Of a stretch of DNA of 64,000 nt, positions 12,901 through 26,900 are shown piece after piece (within the stretch, counting starts at the first letter, position 1; every line of letters starts with the position of its first letter). The notes under the pieces were generated by a model. It did no database searches, was not told the DNA's origin, and worked only from the letters and a program-made list of their open reading frames with translations. Source of the stretch: Plazaster borealis (Eukaryota; Echinodermata; Asteroidea; Forcipulatida; Labidiasteridae); the NCBI GenBank assembly GCA_021014325.1, contig CM037459.1:62001-126000 (forward strand), given 5' to 3'. A program made the position numbers and the translations under genes.

Positions 12901-14899
12901 ACTAGATTTAAAAACTGTCTAGATTACAGCCAGAGATGTGTTTTTGTCTCCATGGTGTTACTGCAAACCTTACTAGATTTAAAAACTGTCTAGATTACAG
13001 CCAGGGATGTGTTTTTGTCTCCATGGTGTTACTGCAAACCTTACTAGATTTAAAAACTGTCTAGATTACAGCCAGGGATGTTTTTGTCTACATGGTGTTA
13101 CTGCAAACCTTACTAGATTTAAAAACTGTCTAGATTACAGCCAGGGATGTGTTTTTGTCTCCATGGTGTTACTGCAAACCTTACTAGTTAGATTTAAAAA
13201 CAGTCTAGATTACAGCCAGGGATGTGTTTTGGTCTACATGGTGTTACTGCAAACCTTACTAAATTTAAAAACTGTCTAGATTACAGTCAGGGGTGTGTTT
13301 TTGTCTCCATGGTGTTACTGCAAACCTTACTAGATTTAAAAACTGTCTAGATTACAGCCAGGGATGTGTTTTTGTCTCCATGGTGTTACTGCAAACCTTA
13401 CTAGATTTACAAACTGTCTAGATTACAGTCAGGGATGTGCTTTTGCCTACATGGTTTTACCGCAAATTTTACAAAACTGTCTTAGTGCTCTGAAATACTA
13501 CATGTAAGTTGAGTTATTTGAAGATCCCCTGATCTAGCATGAGCCCAAAATTAACATGTTGTTTTCTGCTAGAATGTGGCCACTTTTTGATGAAACTTGT
13601 ATAAGTTGGTTGTATAGTTTGTTTGATGAAAACTAGAGGATCAGACTAATGTAACATTCTGTATTATTTCTATAACAGTGTTCCTGATGAGGTATCAATC
13701 TTACTGCCACTGCAGCCACAGCCATAAGCCACGGCCACAAGACCTTCATCATGCTGCCTCAATACTTCTTTGTTAGTCATAATAACATTAACAATTACTG
13801 ACTGGGACTGTAATAAGAGCTCAGACTATCTTGCCCTTCCAGCTTTGGTTTGGTAACATTGTTTCCAATGGCCAGTAAATAAAAAGTTGTATTAGCAATC
13901 AGCTTACTTTCAGTCAGTATTACAGCACCAGAGCCCTTATCTACAATATCAGCAATCTGCGACTCGGTAGTCAGGGTACCAGATGTAGGCAGTGGTTGAA
14001 ATACTTCTAAGTATTGTTCTCCATGAAGAATCTGTTGATGAATTAACATTGGCCTTTATTAGGATGAAATTGTTGTCATGTTCCTGATGTGTAATAACAT
14101 TAATAAATACCAGTTCTTCTTAAATCAATAAGGGATCTGACTATTTTGCATTCCAGCCTCAGTAGATTTGAATAGGAAAACATAAAGCTGCTTATTGATT
14201 ATTATTCCTGAAACATGAACCCACATAATATTTAAATAAGTTCAAATCATCTTGGGAAATGATCCATTTGAATAGTCTAAAAACTGTGGTCTTGTGTTTG
14301 TGTTAGTAACATTTCAGCTTTTGCAAGATATCATTTTTCTTACAGAACTAAAACAAAGACTAATCTAAAATTATACTTTGTACAAAGAATGTTTTTCTGG
14401 ACAAATGTTTCAATTTTCTTGTCTTACAGGGTAAACAAGTACACGAAAACCATGAACTATACCAAGTAAAAAAGTAAAACAACATAAAAATATAAAGATA
14501 ATGATATTTAAAGGCAGGGTTAACCTTAAGTAATTACTCCACAAGTAAATGACCATAAAAACTTTCTTGGTAGAGAGCACTGGAGAGATGCTAATATTGT
14601 AAAAGCATCTGAAAGCACACAATTCTATGCAACAAGGGTGTTTTTTCTTTCATTTTCTTGCAACTTCAATGACCAATTGAGCCAAAATTTTCACAGGATT
14701 GTTATTTAATGCATATGTTGGAATACACCAAGTGAGGATACTGGTTTTTGACAATTACCAAAAGTATACCCTGCTTTAAACTGGCAAGTTAATAAGTAAT
14801 GTCAAAGCAATTTCACATTTTCTTTTCGTGATGTGATATAGAATGCCCAACCATATTGACCTTTATAATAGATGTTAAATTTGCATCGGGGATAAAGAA

Positions 14900-14936
<37 letters not shown>

Positions 14937-17900
14937 ATACACCGATGTGTGTTAGCACTGTATACTCAGTACTTTCCCAAGTCCTGTGAAAAAATATCAC
15001 AGGCTTATTACTCGGGTGGGATTCGAACCCACGACCCTTGCAATTCTAGAGCAGTGTCTTACCAACTAGACTACCGAGATTGCCCGGTGGCTAGAGGCAG
15101 TTCGAATCCTATATTTTGGCAGCGGGTACCGCAACGATTATAATAGATGTTAAATTTGCATCGGGGATAAAGAATATTAATTTTTTTTTTTTTTTTTTTT
15201 TTTTACCCATACCCCGGTGTGTGTTAGCACTAAAAAAAAAAAAACCCCAAAAAAAAAAAAAAAACCAAAAAAAAAAAACCCAAAAAAAATTAATATTCTT
15301 TATCCCCGATGCAAATTTAACATCTATTATAATCGTTGCGGTACCCGCTACCAAAATATAGGATTCGAACTGCCTCTAGCCACCGGGCAATCTCGGTAGT
15401 CTAGTTGGTAGACACTGCTCTAGAATTGCAAGGGTCGTGGGTTCGAATCCCACCCGAGTAATAAGCCTGTGATATTTTTTCACAGGACTCGGGAAAGTAC
15501 TGAGTATACAGTGCTAACACACATCGGTGTATGGGTAAAAAAAAAATTTAAAAAAAATAAAAATTAACATATTGACCTTTACGTGTTCACAATTCTATTT
15601 CTTGAAATACTTAGGTTTAACATAGTTTATGGCTATTAAAAATATTCAATATTGCTAGGAAAGTAAAATTTAGCCATGAAATAAATTAACAAAGAAAACC
15701 TGAGAGGAAGAATTGACCTCAGTTTCCAGATACTTGTAAGCAAATGAGAAATTTTCCCAACTGATGTTCGTGTTATCATGAAACCTATGTAATGGTCGCA
15801 CAAATTCAGGCATGATTTGTAAATGGGGTTTCCCAAGTTTTAATTTAATTCAATGTCAATTTTAACAAATATTTATTGAAACTAACAAATTGCTTGTCAT
15901 TTTTATTATCAAGAATGTTGTATAAATAGAATTTTATAAGAAGATTTGATTTCATAGAAAAATACAGTCTTTGTTCGAGTTATTTTCTCGTTTTCGATAT
16001 GTGCAAGACTTGCACAGTCCATTACAAAAACATAAATTACTATTATTACTGACCTTTGTAACGTCAATATCTCTCAAACCAGGTATCCCACCCATGAATA
16101 AGTTAGACATTCCTTTCTGTCCAAGAAGAACAGCAAAAGAGGGCAGAGTGCAGAATTCTTCATTTAGTTCAAACAAGAATTTCAGATGATCTGATTGTGA
16201 TGTAGAGGCACCAACTGAAGCAAAGTAAAAAAACATTCCTCATTAAAACCAAAGCCAACCATAGTACAAATAATTGAAAAATAATGCTGTTATTATTAAA
16301 GGTATGCATCATGTCATGAGTCATTGTTTGGGGGATTTTATGTGTTTGTAAAACAACAGCTAATGAGAGTGTATTCAGCTTTACAAATAATGAGCATAGT
16401 CACTTATAAGACTTTCATTCAATTTGCCAAATGGAAGTACATATAAGGCTCAAGTTTAGATGAATATTTCTCTAACCTGTGGCAGTACATCGACTAGAAA
16501 TAGAACAACTGATTCAAATAGATGATTAAAATTTATCAAAAGTAACTTTTGTTTTCGTCATAGCCATGCCTATGCTGAAACTTAAGGTGACTTAAATTTA
16601 TCAAAAGTAACTTTTGTTTTCGTCATAGCCATGCCTATGCTGAAACTTAAGGTGACTTAAATTTATCAAAAGTAACTTTTGTTTTCGTCATAGCCATGCC
16701 TATGCTGAAACTTAAGGTGACTTAAATTTATCAAAAGTAACTTTAGTTTTCGTCATAGCCATGCCTATGCTGAAACTTAAGGTGACTTAAATTTATCAAA
16801 AGTAACTTTAGTTTTCGTCATAGCCATGCCTATGCTGAAACTTAAGGTGACTTAAATTTATCAAAAGTAACTTTAGTTTTCGTCATAGCCATGCCTATGC
16901 TGAAACTTAAGGTGACTTAAATTTATCAAAAGTAACTTTAGTTTTCGTCATAGCCATGCCTATGCTGAAACTTAAGGTGACTTCAGGGGATTATTTTGTT
17001 TTCGTCATAGCCATGCCTATGCTGAAACTTAAGGTGACTTAAATTTATCAAAAGTAACTTTAGTTTTCGTCATAGCCATGCCTATGCTGAAACTTAAGGT
17101 GACTTCAGGGGATTATTTAGTTTTCGTCATAGCCATGCCTATGCTGAAACTTAAGGTGACTTAAATTTATCAAAAGTAACTTTTGTTTTCGTCATAGCCA
17201 TGCCTATGCTGAAACTTAAGGTGACTTAAATTTATCAAAAGTAACTTTAGTTTTCGTCATAGCCATGCCTATGCTGAAACTTAAGGTGACTTCAGGGGAT
17301 TATTTTGTTTTCGTCATAGCCATGCCTATGCTGAAACTTAAGGTGACTTCAGGGGATTATTTTGTTTTCGTCATAGCCATGCCTATGCTGAAACTTAAGG
17401 TGACTTCAGGGGATTATTTTGTTTTCGTCATAGCCATGCCTATGCTGAAACTTAAGGTGACTTCACGGGATTATACATGTGGATTATGATTTGAAAAGAT
17501 TCTGATTTTAATTTCAAAGATCCATCATCAGGTCATACAATGTAATGAGGAGATACTTCATCTTTACCCCAAATCTACCCGTTTAAATCATCAAGTCTTT
17601 TCCAAACTTAGGCAAAACCATGAAAACCTTTAACACTGATTAGGTTGATATGCCAGCTGGCCAATCAAGCATGCTTAGTGTGGCAGTGTAATAGTGAATC
17701 TTTCAAACTCAGTTTCATGGGTTCGAATCCCACCCAAGTAATATCATATGCCTGTGATTTTTTTCACAGGACTCAGGAAAGTACTGAGTATACAGTGCAC
17801 ACACATCGGTGTACGAGTAAAACCAAATATAATATCCTTTAGCCTTTGATAAGATTGTCTGGCTCTGCAGTACTCCAACATAAACTGAGGGTTGATTGTA

Positions 17901-20900
17901 CCCGATACATTAAATGGTTCTTACCTCCTAAGGCATACAGTATTACATCGTTGGGTGTGTAGGAGATTTGTGTCATTGGAAACTTTTGTCCAATGGCAAG
18001 ACTCTATAGATAAGAAACGGGTCACAATCAGTACTAGTAATAATTGTACCGATAATTATACCTTGACTTGCTTTTGATGAAGGTTGCACAATTCATGTGT
18101 GTTATGGACTTGTTGTAGCATGGATGTTGTGTACTATACTAGACAACTAGAGGAAGCTAGGAGGCAGCAGCCATACCAGGAAGTTTGTCATTGTTTAAAT
18201 AGTTCTGAGCATGTTAATGAATACCCATGTCACTAAAGTTTGCGGAAGAGCGTTTTATTATTTACAAAACATTAGACAGAATTGAAAACATTTGTGAATA
18301 TACCGATACACTGATCCATGCATTTATCTCTAGTAGACTGGAATTTTGCAAACAGTTTGTTTTATGACTTACACACCAAGATTAAACAACTCCAGAGAGT
18401 GCAAAATGCTTGTGCCTGACTTATCTGTAATGCATTCAAGTTTTGTCACATTACAACATTATTTATGAATTTAAATTGGCTCCATGTTGGTTTAGAATTG
18501 AATTCAAACTTTTATTGATTACTTCAAAATTGTACATAGTCTAGCCCCACAGTACTTAGGTCAGCTTGTTTCTGTCAAGTCCCAGTCCCAAGTCCCCTGC
18601 CTTCGCCGTTCTGGTGACTATATTTTTTCTCAACCACCTTTTAGGTTGTGGTAAGGCTGCTCTTAGGGACCGAGCTTTAGAGTATAGTACACCATACCTC
18701 TGGAACAAACTTCCATTTAATGTTCAGAATGCTGCTAGCCTCTGTGTTTTTTAAATCAGTGCTGTTCGAAGAATCATCTTTTTACAAGAAAACTGTTTTA
18801 CTAATGTGTGTGTATTTTTGCTATTTATTCATGCTCTTTTTGAATATTTGATCTATTACTTTCTATTTGTTAATGCCTTATTACCATTTTTTGTTTGTGT
18901 TCTTATTGTAAATTATAAACATGGTCATGCAGTTCTGCAAGGGTCTTGTCTAATCATCATTCTTATTAATATTTTGCTGTGGTATTTTCTAGCTTTTTAC
19001 CCATTACTTTGTGCTCTTATTGTGACTTTCCAATGTTTTAAGCATTTTATCATTGTCCCTTTTGATTATTTTATTATATTTCCTTATTTGTCAAGTGCTT
19101 ATGTCATTTAATGAAATAGGCACAAAATGTTTACCCTTTATTTATTTACACTGATTGACAGGAAGCGCACTAAAATTATCAATTTACAAAGTTACCTGTA
19201 CAGATTAACAGATATATTTAAATCAATAAATTATTATTATTTATGATAACAACTTTTTCGAACCTATTGGATTTACCTAGTGGCACTTAGCATCCCCAAA
19301 CATCTCTAGTCAAATTCAATATTAACACTGATGTGTACATTAAGAAGCTCAACAAATGGCAATCAATCAATCAACCAATCATTCAATCAATATATCAACC
19401 GATTAATCAATAAATTAAATCAATCAATCAATTAAACACTCTAAAATTTGTAAAGTGCTGTCTGCTACTTTGATAAGTGAATACAACAGAAAGAAAAAAT
19501 TCACTGAATAACATGAGGAAAAAACACAATACATGTGTGTTAAAAAATGTTTCACTTTAAGTTAACGTACCGGATTGAATCCTTCTTCTACTGCTGAGGT
19601 CGTTGACCTTGTAATATCACGTTTGGTTTTCTGGTCTTTGGCATTTTCAAATGATTGCATAACTAACACTGTAGAATCTGTTCATCAGAAAGAAACAAGA
19701 ATTCTACAAGAATCTGCCTAACATCACTGTTAAATAAGTGTTGTTAATTTGTCTAAATTCAAATTGTGACCATCTAAGAAAATACTGGTGTAGTCAGGAT
19801 GGCTGGATACATGTATCATAATAAACATAGAGATAAGAAAAGATTGGATGCTTTGCATGGTGCAGGATGTAAAAATTAAGTAGGTTTCTAGATATAACAT
19901 CCATGTTCTAAGAGGCAACAAGGTCAAGATAAAGTAGGGTTTCAATGTTTCAAACAAGGTGCTCTGCCTGTCTTCAAGAGAATGTTGGAAACAAGGTCAA
20001 GATAAAGTAGGGTTTTAATGTTTCAAACAAGGTGCTCTGCCTGTCTTCAAGAGAATGTTGGTATAAAGAAGGGTTTCAATGTTTCAAACAAGGTGCTCTG
20101 CCTGTCTTCAAGAGAATGTTGCAAACAAGGTCAAGATAAAGTAGGGTTTCAATGTTTCAAACAAGACGCTCGGCTAAGTCTCAAGAGAATGCTGCACTGC
20201 CGCAAGCCTCAGCATAAGATTATTATTTATATTCGATAAATTGTTTTGTTTGTTTTGGGGGGGTTTTCGGTATGTCTGTTGATCAGATTTCCACAATTTA
20301 CAATAAGTTTTAATAATAAGACCAAACAAAAGATTGTACAGGTACAAAGGTTTGAATGATTTGAGAGAAAAATGAACTTGGTAAAAAAAAAACACTAAAG
20401 AATAAATAATACTAATTTTACAGAAAAACAATAGCAATAAGAAAGTGCACAATAAAAAAGAAACTTTTAAAAATGAGCAAACTAGATAATTGTAAATATT
20501 ATTATTTTATTATTTACAACTTAAATGTACAACTTAAAAATACAAGATAGAGAAAAAACAGTTTGTTTATCCCACAAACCCAAAGAAATACAGACATACC
20601 TCCAGCTCCTGTGGGATAGTAACAGGTACTCATGTCACCAACTGCTGACCAACTATCTCGAACTAAGAACAATAAACAACAAAGGCTCAAGTTCAAATTC
20701 ATGCATCACTATTACCCCTCTGCACAGTATGGATAAAACACTTTGAGTAGTACATTTAATCCTGAACAACTTCACTTTATTTTGGAAGTGAGAGATTTGA
20801 AGGTAGTGTAAACAATTATTCTTAATTTTTAAATCCAGATGGCCAAAAAATAGAGTGAGTATTTGTTATTCATCCGTTTACAATGTCTCAATTTAGCCTT

Positions 20901-23900
20901 AGGCAGAACAATGTTTTTAATAAAAACCAGTGTAATAATAATAAACAAATTAAACAAGATAAACCTGCAACAAGTATAACATAAAAATTATGCAAACAAG
21001 TCAAATTGATGACACAGACTTACTAAAACACAAACTTGATTTAATAAATTAAAAAAAGTATAGAAACATTATATCTCACAAAAAGCAAGACAAGTCTCAA
21101 AGAACAAAATCTACCATGCAATGCCTCAAATCCTATACAATAATATATCTCATGTTAAATGTTCTTTTTTCTGCAAATTGCAGAAGTTTTGGACTGTACA
21201 ACAAACTTACTTCTCTGTATAATGGCCTTCATACACCGTGGCAGTTCTAACTAAGAACCATACTAAAGAACTATGCTATAATCGAATCCAGCCTCAATTT
21301 AGATATAAGTTCAAATGAAACAAAAATAATAACCCAACATGATAATTGTTTGTATAACTTGAGTTTAACAGATACAAGCAATGTGAAAGGGTTATCAATT
21401 TAAATTAGTGACACTCCCAAATCGTTGATGGTGGATAAATAAAGCATTTGCATCAAAGTTCATGCAAAAAGTGATGAACAGTGATTTTGACTATGCAGTG
21501 TACATGTTCCACTCTACACCAGATTTTACATATCTTCTGATGCTGCTCAGGTGATCAGGGTATTACTAAAAGTTAAAGTGTTCACTTTATCTTTTCAGAC
21601 TTACCTTTTTCTGGTGTGAGTTTTTCTGCTTCTGTTGCAAAAACTACTCCCTCTGCCCTCTGGACTTTGACTGTTTAAACAAACAAGTATATGAATCCTT
21701 ATCAATAGACATTGCAGCATTGTTGTATATTTATGATAAAACTGATTTATGTTGATTATAACTAGAAATAGTCTCCTAACTAATCTAAGGTTATGACCTC
21801 CTTATATTTCATATCTAGCTATAACATAATTATACAATCAACTAAAATCATCGTAGAGCTGGTAAGAACATAACATTCTTACTTGGCAGAGAAATGGCCA
21901 AACACCATCAAGCTTAAAAGAACATAACATTCTTACTTGGCAGAGAAATGGCCAAACACCATCAAGCTAGTAAGAACATAACATTCTTACTTGGCAGAGA
22001 AATGGCCAAACACAATAAAGCTGGTAAGAACATAACATTCTTATCTAGCAAAGAAATGGCCAAACACCATAAAGCTGGTAAGAACATAACATTCTTAATT
22101 AGCAGAGAAAAGGCCAAACACCACAAAGCTGAAAAGAACATAACATTCTTACTTAGCAGAGAAATGGCCAAACACCATTAAGCTGTTAAGAACAAAACAT
22201 TCTTACTTAGCAGAGAAATGGCCGAACACCATAAAGCTGGTAAGAACATAACATTCTTACTTAGCAGAGAAATGGCCAAACACCATATGCTGGTAAGAAC
22301 AAAACATTCTTACTTAGCAGAGAAATGGCCAAACACAATAAAGCTGTTAAGAACATAACATTCTTATCTAGCAAAGAAATGGCCGAACACCATAAAGCTG
22401 GTAAGAACAAAACATTCTTACTTAGCAGAGAAAAGGCCAAACACCATATGCTGGTAAGAACAAAACATTCTTACTTAGCAGAGAAAAGGCCAAACACCAT
22501 ATGCTGGTAAGAACAAAACATTCTTACTTAGCAGAGAAATGGCCAAACACCATCAAGCTGGTAAGAACAAAACATTCTTACTTAGCAGAGAAATGGCCAA
22601 ACACCATATGCTGGTAAGAACAAAACATTCTTACTTAGCAGAGAAATGGCCAAACACCATCAAGCTGGTAAGAACATAACATTCTTACTTAGCAGAGAAA
22701 TGGCCAAACACCATCAAGCTGAAAAGAATATAACATACTCATCTAGCAAAGAAATGGCCAAACACCATAAAGCTGGTAAGAACATAACATTCTTACTTCG
22801 CAGAGAAAAGGCCAAACACCACAAAACAAATTGATGTACAACATATCACACTTCTTGGTCACCGTATCTTGACTGCACAGCGTTACCCCTTTCAGCCCCA
22901 ATGACGACTTTAGTCGTCTGTGCACTTTACCCTGCTTGAGCCCCAATGGCGACTTTAGTCACCCAAGATAACACACAAAAAGGCACTCAAGCCCGAGCAC
23001 AAAGACATTTTGTTAAAAGGCTGAAGTTTTGTCCATGTTCACCTTCCATACCCAAGCTTACCATCAATAGAAAGAGAAAGATTGGATCTTTCCAATGGTG
23101 GTAAAATATAATAGGATTGCTATTATGCAATCACTTCAAATTAGAGTGGAAAGATCCAAAATGCCAAACACCTACGGAGCGCCATATGGTTGTGTGCAAA
23201 AAAGTGTTTGGGTTTACAGCACACACTGGGGAAATAAAGACCAAGAACTTGGACATTTATTGGCTGATTTCAATGATTTTTAAATTATATGAAAGGAAAT
23301 TCAATAACTAAGACAATTTGCACAACTTATAATGCTCTAAAATAAAATCTTCAAGGTAATAATAGAGTTTGTAAAATCGAACTTTGAACACAAGCTTCCT
23401 GTTGTGTGAGAATGTGTGCTTCACGCTTGAGTAAGGTAAACATGCAAATGCAACACACGAACTGCGCATCGTGCGCATTGCATCTTACGCGGGAATGTGC
23501 GCGTACGCACGACAGACAACTGTGAGAACACAAACAAAACAGGTACTTTGTAACGTTGAGAGCTGCATTAATTCACGAAAATGATGAATTTATGAGAAAT
23601 ATATGACATCCAAAACCAACAGAAAATTGTATACTGCCATGGAATAAAAGTCTCCGAGACACTTCCTCTCTGACACTGGTACTAGCACTTCCTCTCTGAC
23701 ACAGGTACTAGCACTTCCTCTCTGACACTAGTACTAGCACTGCATCTCTGGGACTGGTACTAGCACTGCATCTCTGGGACTGGTACTAGCACTTCCTCTC
23801 TGACACTGGTACTAGCACTGCATCTCTGGGACTGGTACTAGTACTTCCTCTCTGACACAGGTACTAGCACTTCCTCTCTGAGACTGGTACAAGCACTGCA

Positions 23901-26900
23901 TCTCTGGGACTGGTACCAGCACTGCATCTCTGGGACTGGTACTAGCACTTCCTCTCTGACACAGGTACTAGCACTTCCTATCTGACACTGGTACTAGCAC
24001 TGCATCTCTAGGACTGGGACTAGCACTGCATCTCTGGGACTGGTACTAGCACTAGCTCTCTGAGACTGGTACTAGCACTGCATCTCTGAGACTGGTACTA
24101 GCACTGCATCTCTGAGACTGGTACTAGCACTGCATCTCTGGGATTGGTACTAGTACTGCATCTCTGGGACTGGTACTAGCACTGCATCTCTGGGACTGGT
24201 ACTAGCACTGCATCTCTGGGACTGGTACTAGCACTGCATCTCTGGGACTGGTACTAGCAAGTCCCCTCTGAGACTGGTACTAGCACTGCATCTCTGGGAT
24301 TGGTACTAGTACTGCATCTCTGGGACTGGTACTAGCACTGCATCTCTGGGACTGGTACTAGCACTGCATCTCTGAGACTGGTACTAGCACTGCATCTCTG
24401 GGACTGGTACTAGCACTGCATCTCTGAGACTGGTACTAGCACTGCATCTCTGGGACTGGTACTAGGTGACTAGTTGAAACTGTAAATTCCTTGTTTCCAG
24501 CATTCTATTTAGATTAAACCTCAAGAATTTATTATAAGATGCTGGACCAATATGTCTTTGAAATACCTTGACCAACCCATCCAGCTCCACTTTCAAATAT
24601 GCCACCTGTCTCTTTGCATTCATCATGACAAAGGTAAAGGACCACTGGTGCTACTGCCTCTGCCTTTAGCAACTTGAATATCTCTGGAATACAAGAAAAA
24701 AAACATGTGTGTTTCACAAGCGTGCTGTCTAATCAGTATTACAATTGTTACATCGTGTTGCAATTAGCATGGCTAGTGATAAGATACAACTTTATTATTT
24801 CAACTTAATGGTATAACTTGTTGAAAACTAACAATTCTACTTCCAAGCAATGAAACAAAAATACAACTTCAGTATATCAGCTAAGTAAGTACAGTGCACA
24901 GTGCAAAAATGTATTAATATCAAAGGGTAACAATCACATAAAAGTAACTTCTACAAAGAAGTAACCGTGTCATGAGGAATACGAGATGAGGTAAATCTTA
25001 ATGTTATGAACAGCCTGCCACCGATCATCAGGGAGTCGTCGACCATCGAGTTGTTCAAGTCTCGCCTTAAGACTTATCTTTTCAAACAGTATTCTTGTAA
25101 CATTGCAACTTATTGAAAGGTTTGTATCAATATTCATTTTCTACAACTATTTTTAACTAGTTCATCTTTTTGGCTTACTGTATATTTGGCTGGTCAAGAC
25201 GTAATTGTTTTGTAAAATTGTTTTAATTATCGTTGTTTTTAATTTAATTTATGTTGTTTAATCCATTTTTGCTTGTATTCTGCGCCTTGAGGCAGAACCG
25301 ATCTGCAACTGTTTGCGCTTCATAAATATCTCTTTACTATTATTATTGTTATTATTATGATCCATTAAATTGTCTTCTTTCTCCAATTCTGTTACGACAC
25401 AAAGTTTTGAGTTTCGGTATTTCACAAAATATTCCAATTTAACAACTGTACAAATTTAACACCTCTTTCCGACTAAATTCTGACTAAAACCCTGCCCTGA
25501 AATGACTCTATTGACCTTTGACCTTACCTTCAGGAATGATATCTTCAGTGAGTCTGGACCCAGCAATTGGAGCAATAGTATTACAATGGATGTTATATTT
25601 GGTGCCCTCTATAGACAGCGTCTTGCACAGCCCTACCAAACCCATCTTTGCTGTTAGGAAATTCAACAGTTAAAAAATACATTCAGAAGTTATATTTTTA
25701 ATGCGTAAAAATCTACTGTAATATATTTTTAGTTAAAATAAATAATAGTTGCTACACAAGAACAGTAGGGCGAGTTTTATAGACCATGAAAAGAAATGAA
25801 CAAAAGAATGTTGGTTTACCTGATAACAACATGTAGATTTGTGTTACATATGACCCAGAGAAATAATGAGGTTTGAAAAAAAACCACACACAAAACATGT
25901 TACAACTTGATAATAGATCAGGTAAGTTTGAATTACTGATACCAGGACTTGATAATGTGGGGGGTCAGAGAATTCATTTTAAATTGTTTGTTTCCTGTAA
26001 ATAAAGAAACTCTGTGCTCATAACAAATCGGTGTTAGGGTAAAATATAACTCTTACCTGCACTGTAGTTTGCCTGCCCAAAGTTGCCATACAAGCCTGAC
26101 GCTGATGAAGTCACAATTATCCGTCCATATTTCTGTTTCTTCATGTGAGGCCAGGCTGCTCTGGTAATAAGGAAAGCACCACGGACATGCACTCTATGAA
26201 TTAGATCTGGTGATTGATTGGAGAGAAAAGGCAAGAGTTAACGTAAATGGATGGTGATTGGTCCGGGTAAAGAATAGAGATAATGTAAATAGAGGGTGAT
26301 TGGTCTGTGAGAAAAGAACTGAAATAACTTAAAGGGATGGAAACTGGTCAGGGGCACAGAGCAGATAACTTTGTATAGCAGTATAGGGATGGAGATTGGT
26401 CAGAGGCTGAGAACAGATAACTTATAGGGATGGCGATTAGTCAGGGGCTCAGAGCAGACAACTTACAGGGATGGAGATTAGTCAGGGGCTCAGAACAGAT
26501 AACTTATAGGGATGGCAATTAGTCAGGGGCTCAGAGCAGACAACTTATAGGAGTGGAGATCGGTCAGGGGCTCAGAACAGATAACTTACAGGGATGGTGA
26601 TTGGTCAGGGGCTCCGAGCAGACAACTTATAGGAGTGGAGATTGGTCAGGGGCTCAGAACAGATAACTTACAGGGATGGTGATTGGTCAGGGGCCTAGAG
26701 CAGATAACTTACAGGGATGGTGATTGGTCAGGGGCTCAGAACAGATAACTTATAGGGATGGAAATTGGTCAGGGGCTCAGAACAGACAACTTATAGGAGT
26801 GGAGATCGGTCAGGGGCTCAGAACAGATAACTTATAGGGATGGCGATTAGTCAGGGGCTCAGAGCAGACAACTTATAGGAGTGGAGATCGGTCAGGGGCT

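Noticed and set aside
3922..13279. Repeated 60-90-codon frames beginning [12 protein letters not shown]
   Set aside because: They arise from the 71-bp minisatellite, whose length is not a multiple of three, so frames shift at every unit. No gene context.
3763..13473. CRISPR-like regular repeats
   Set aside because: Units are contiguous direct repeats without spacers, in an intron of an animal gene.
15009..15460. tRNA genes (A and B boxes on both strands)
   Set aside because: The tRNA-like segments are embedded in SINE bodies with poly(A) tails and a target duplication, and the cloverleaf is imperfect.
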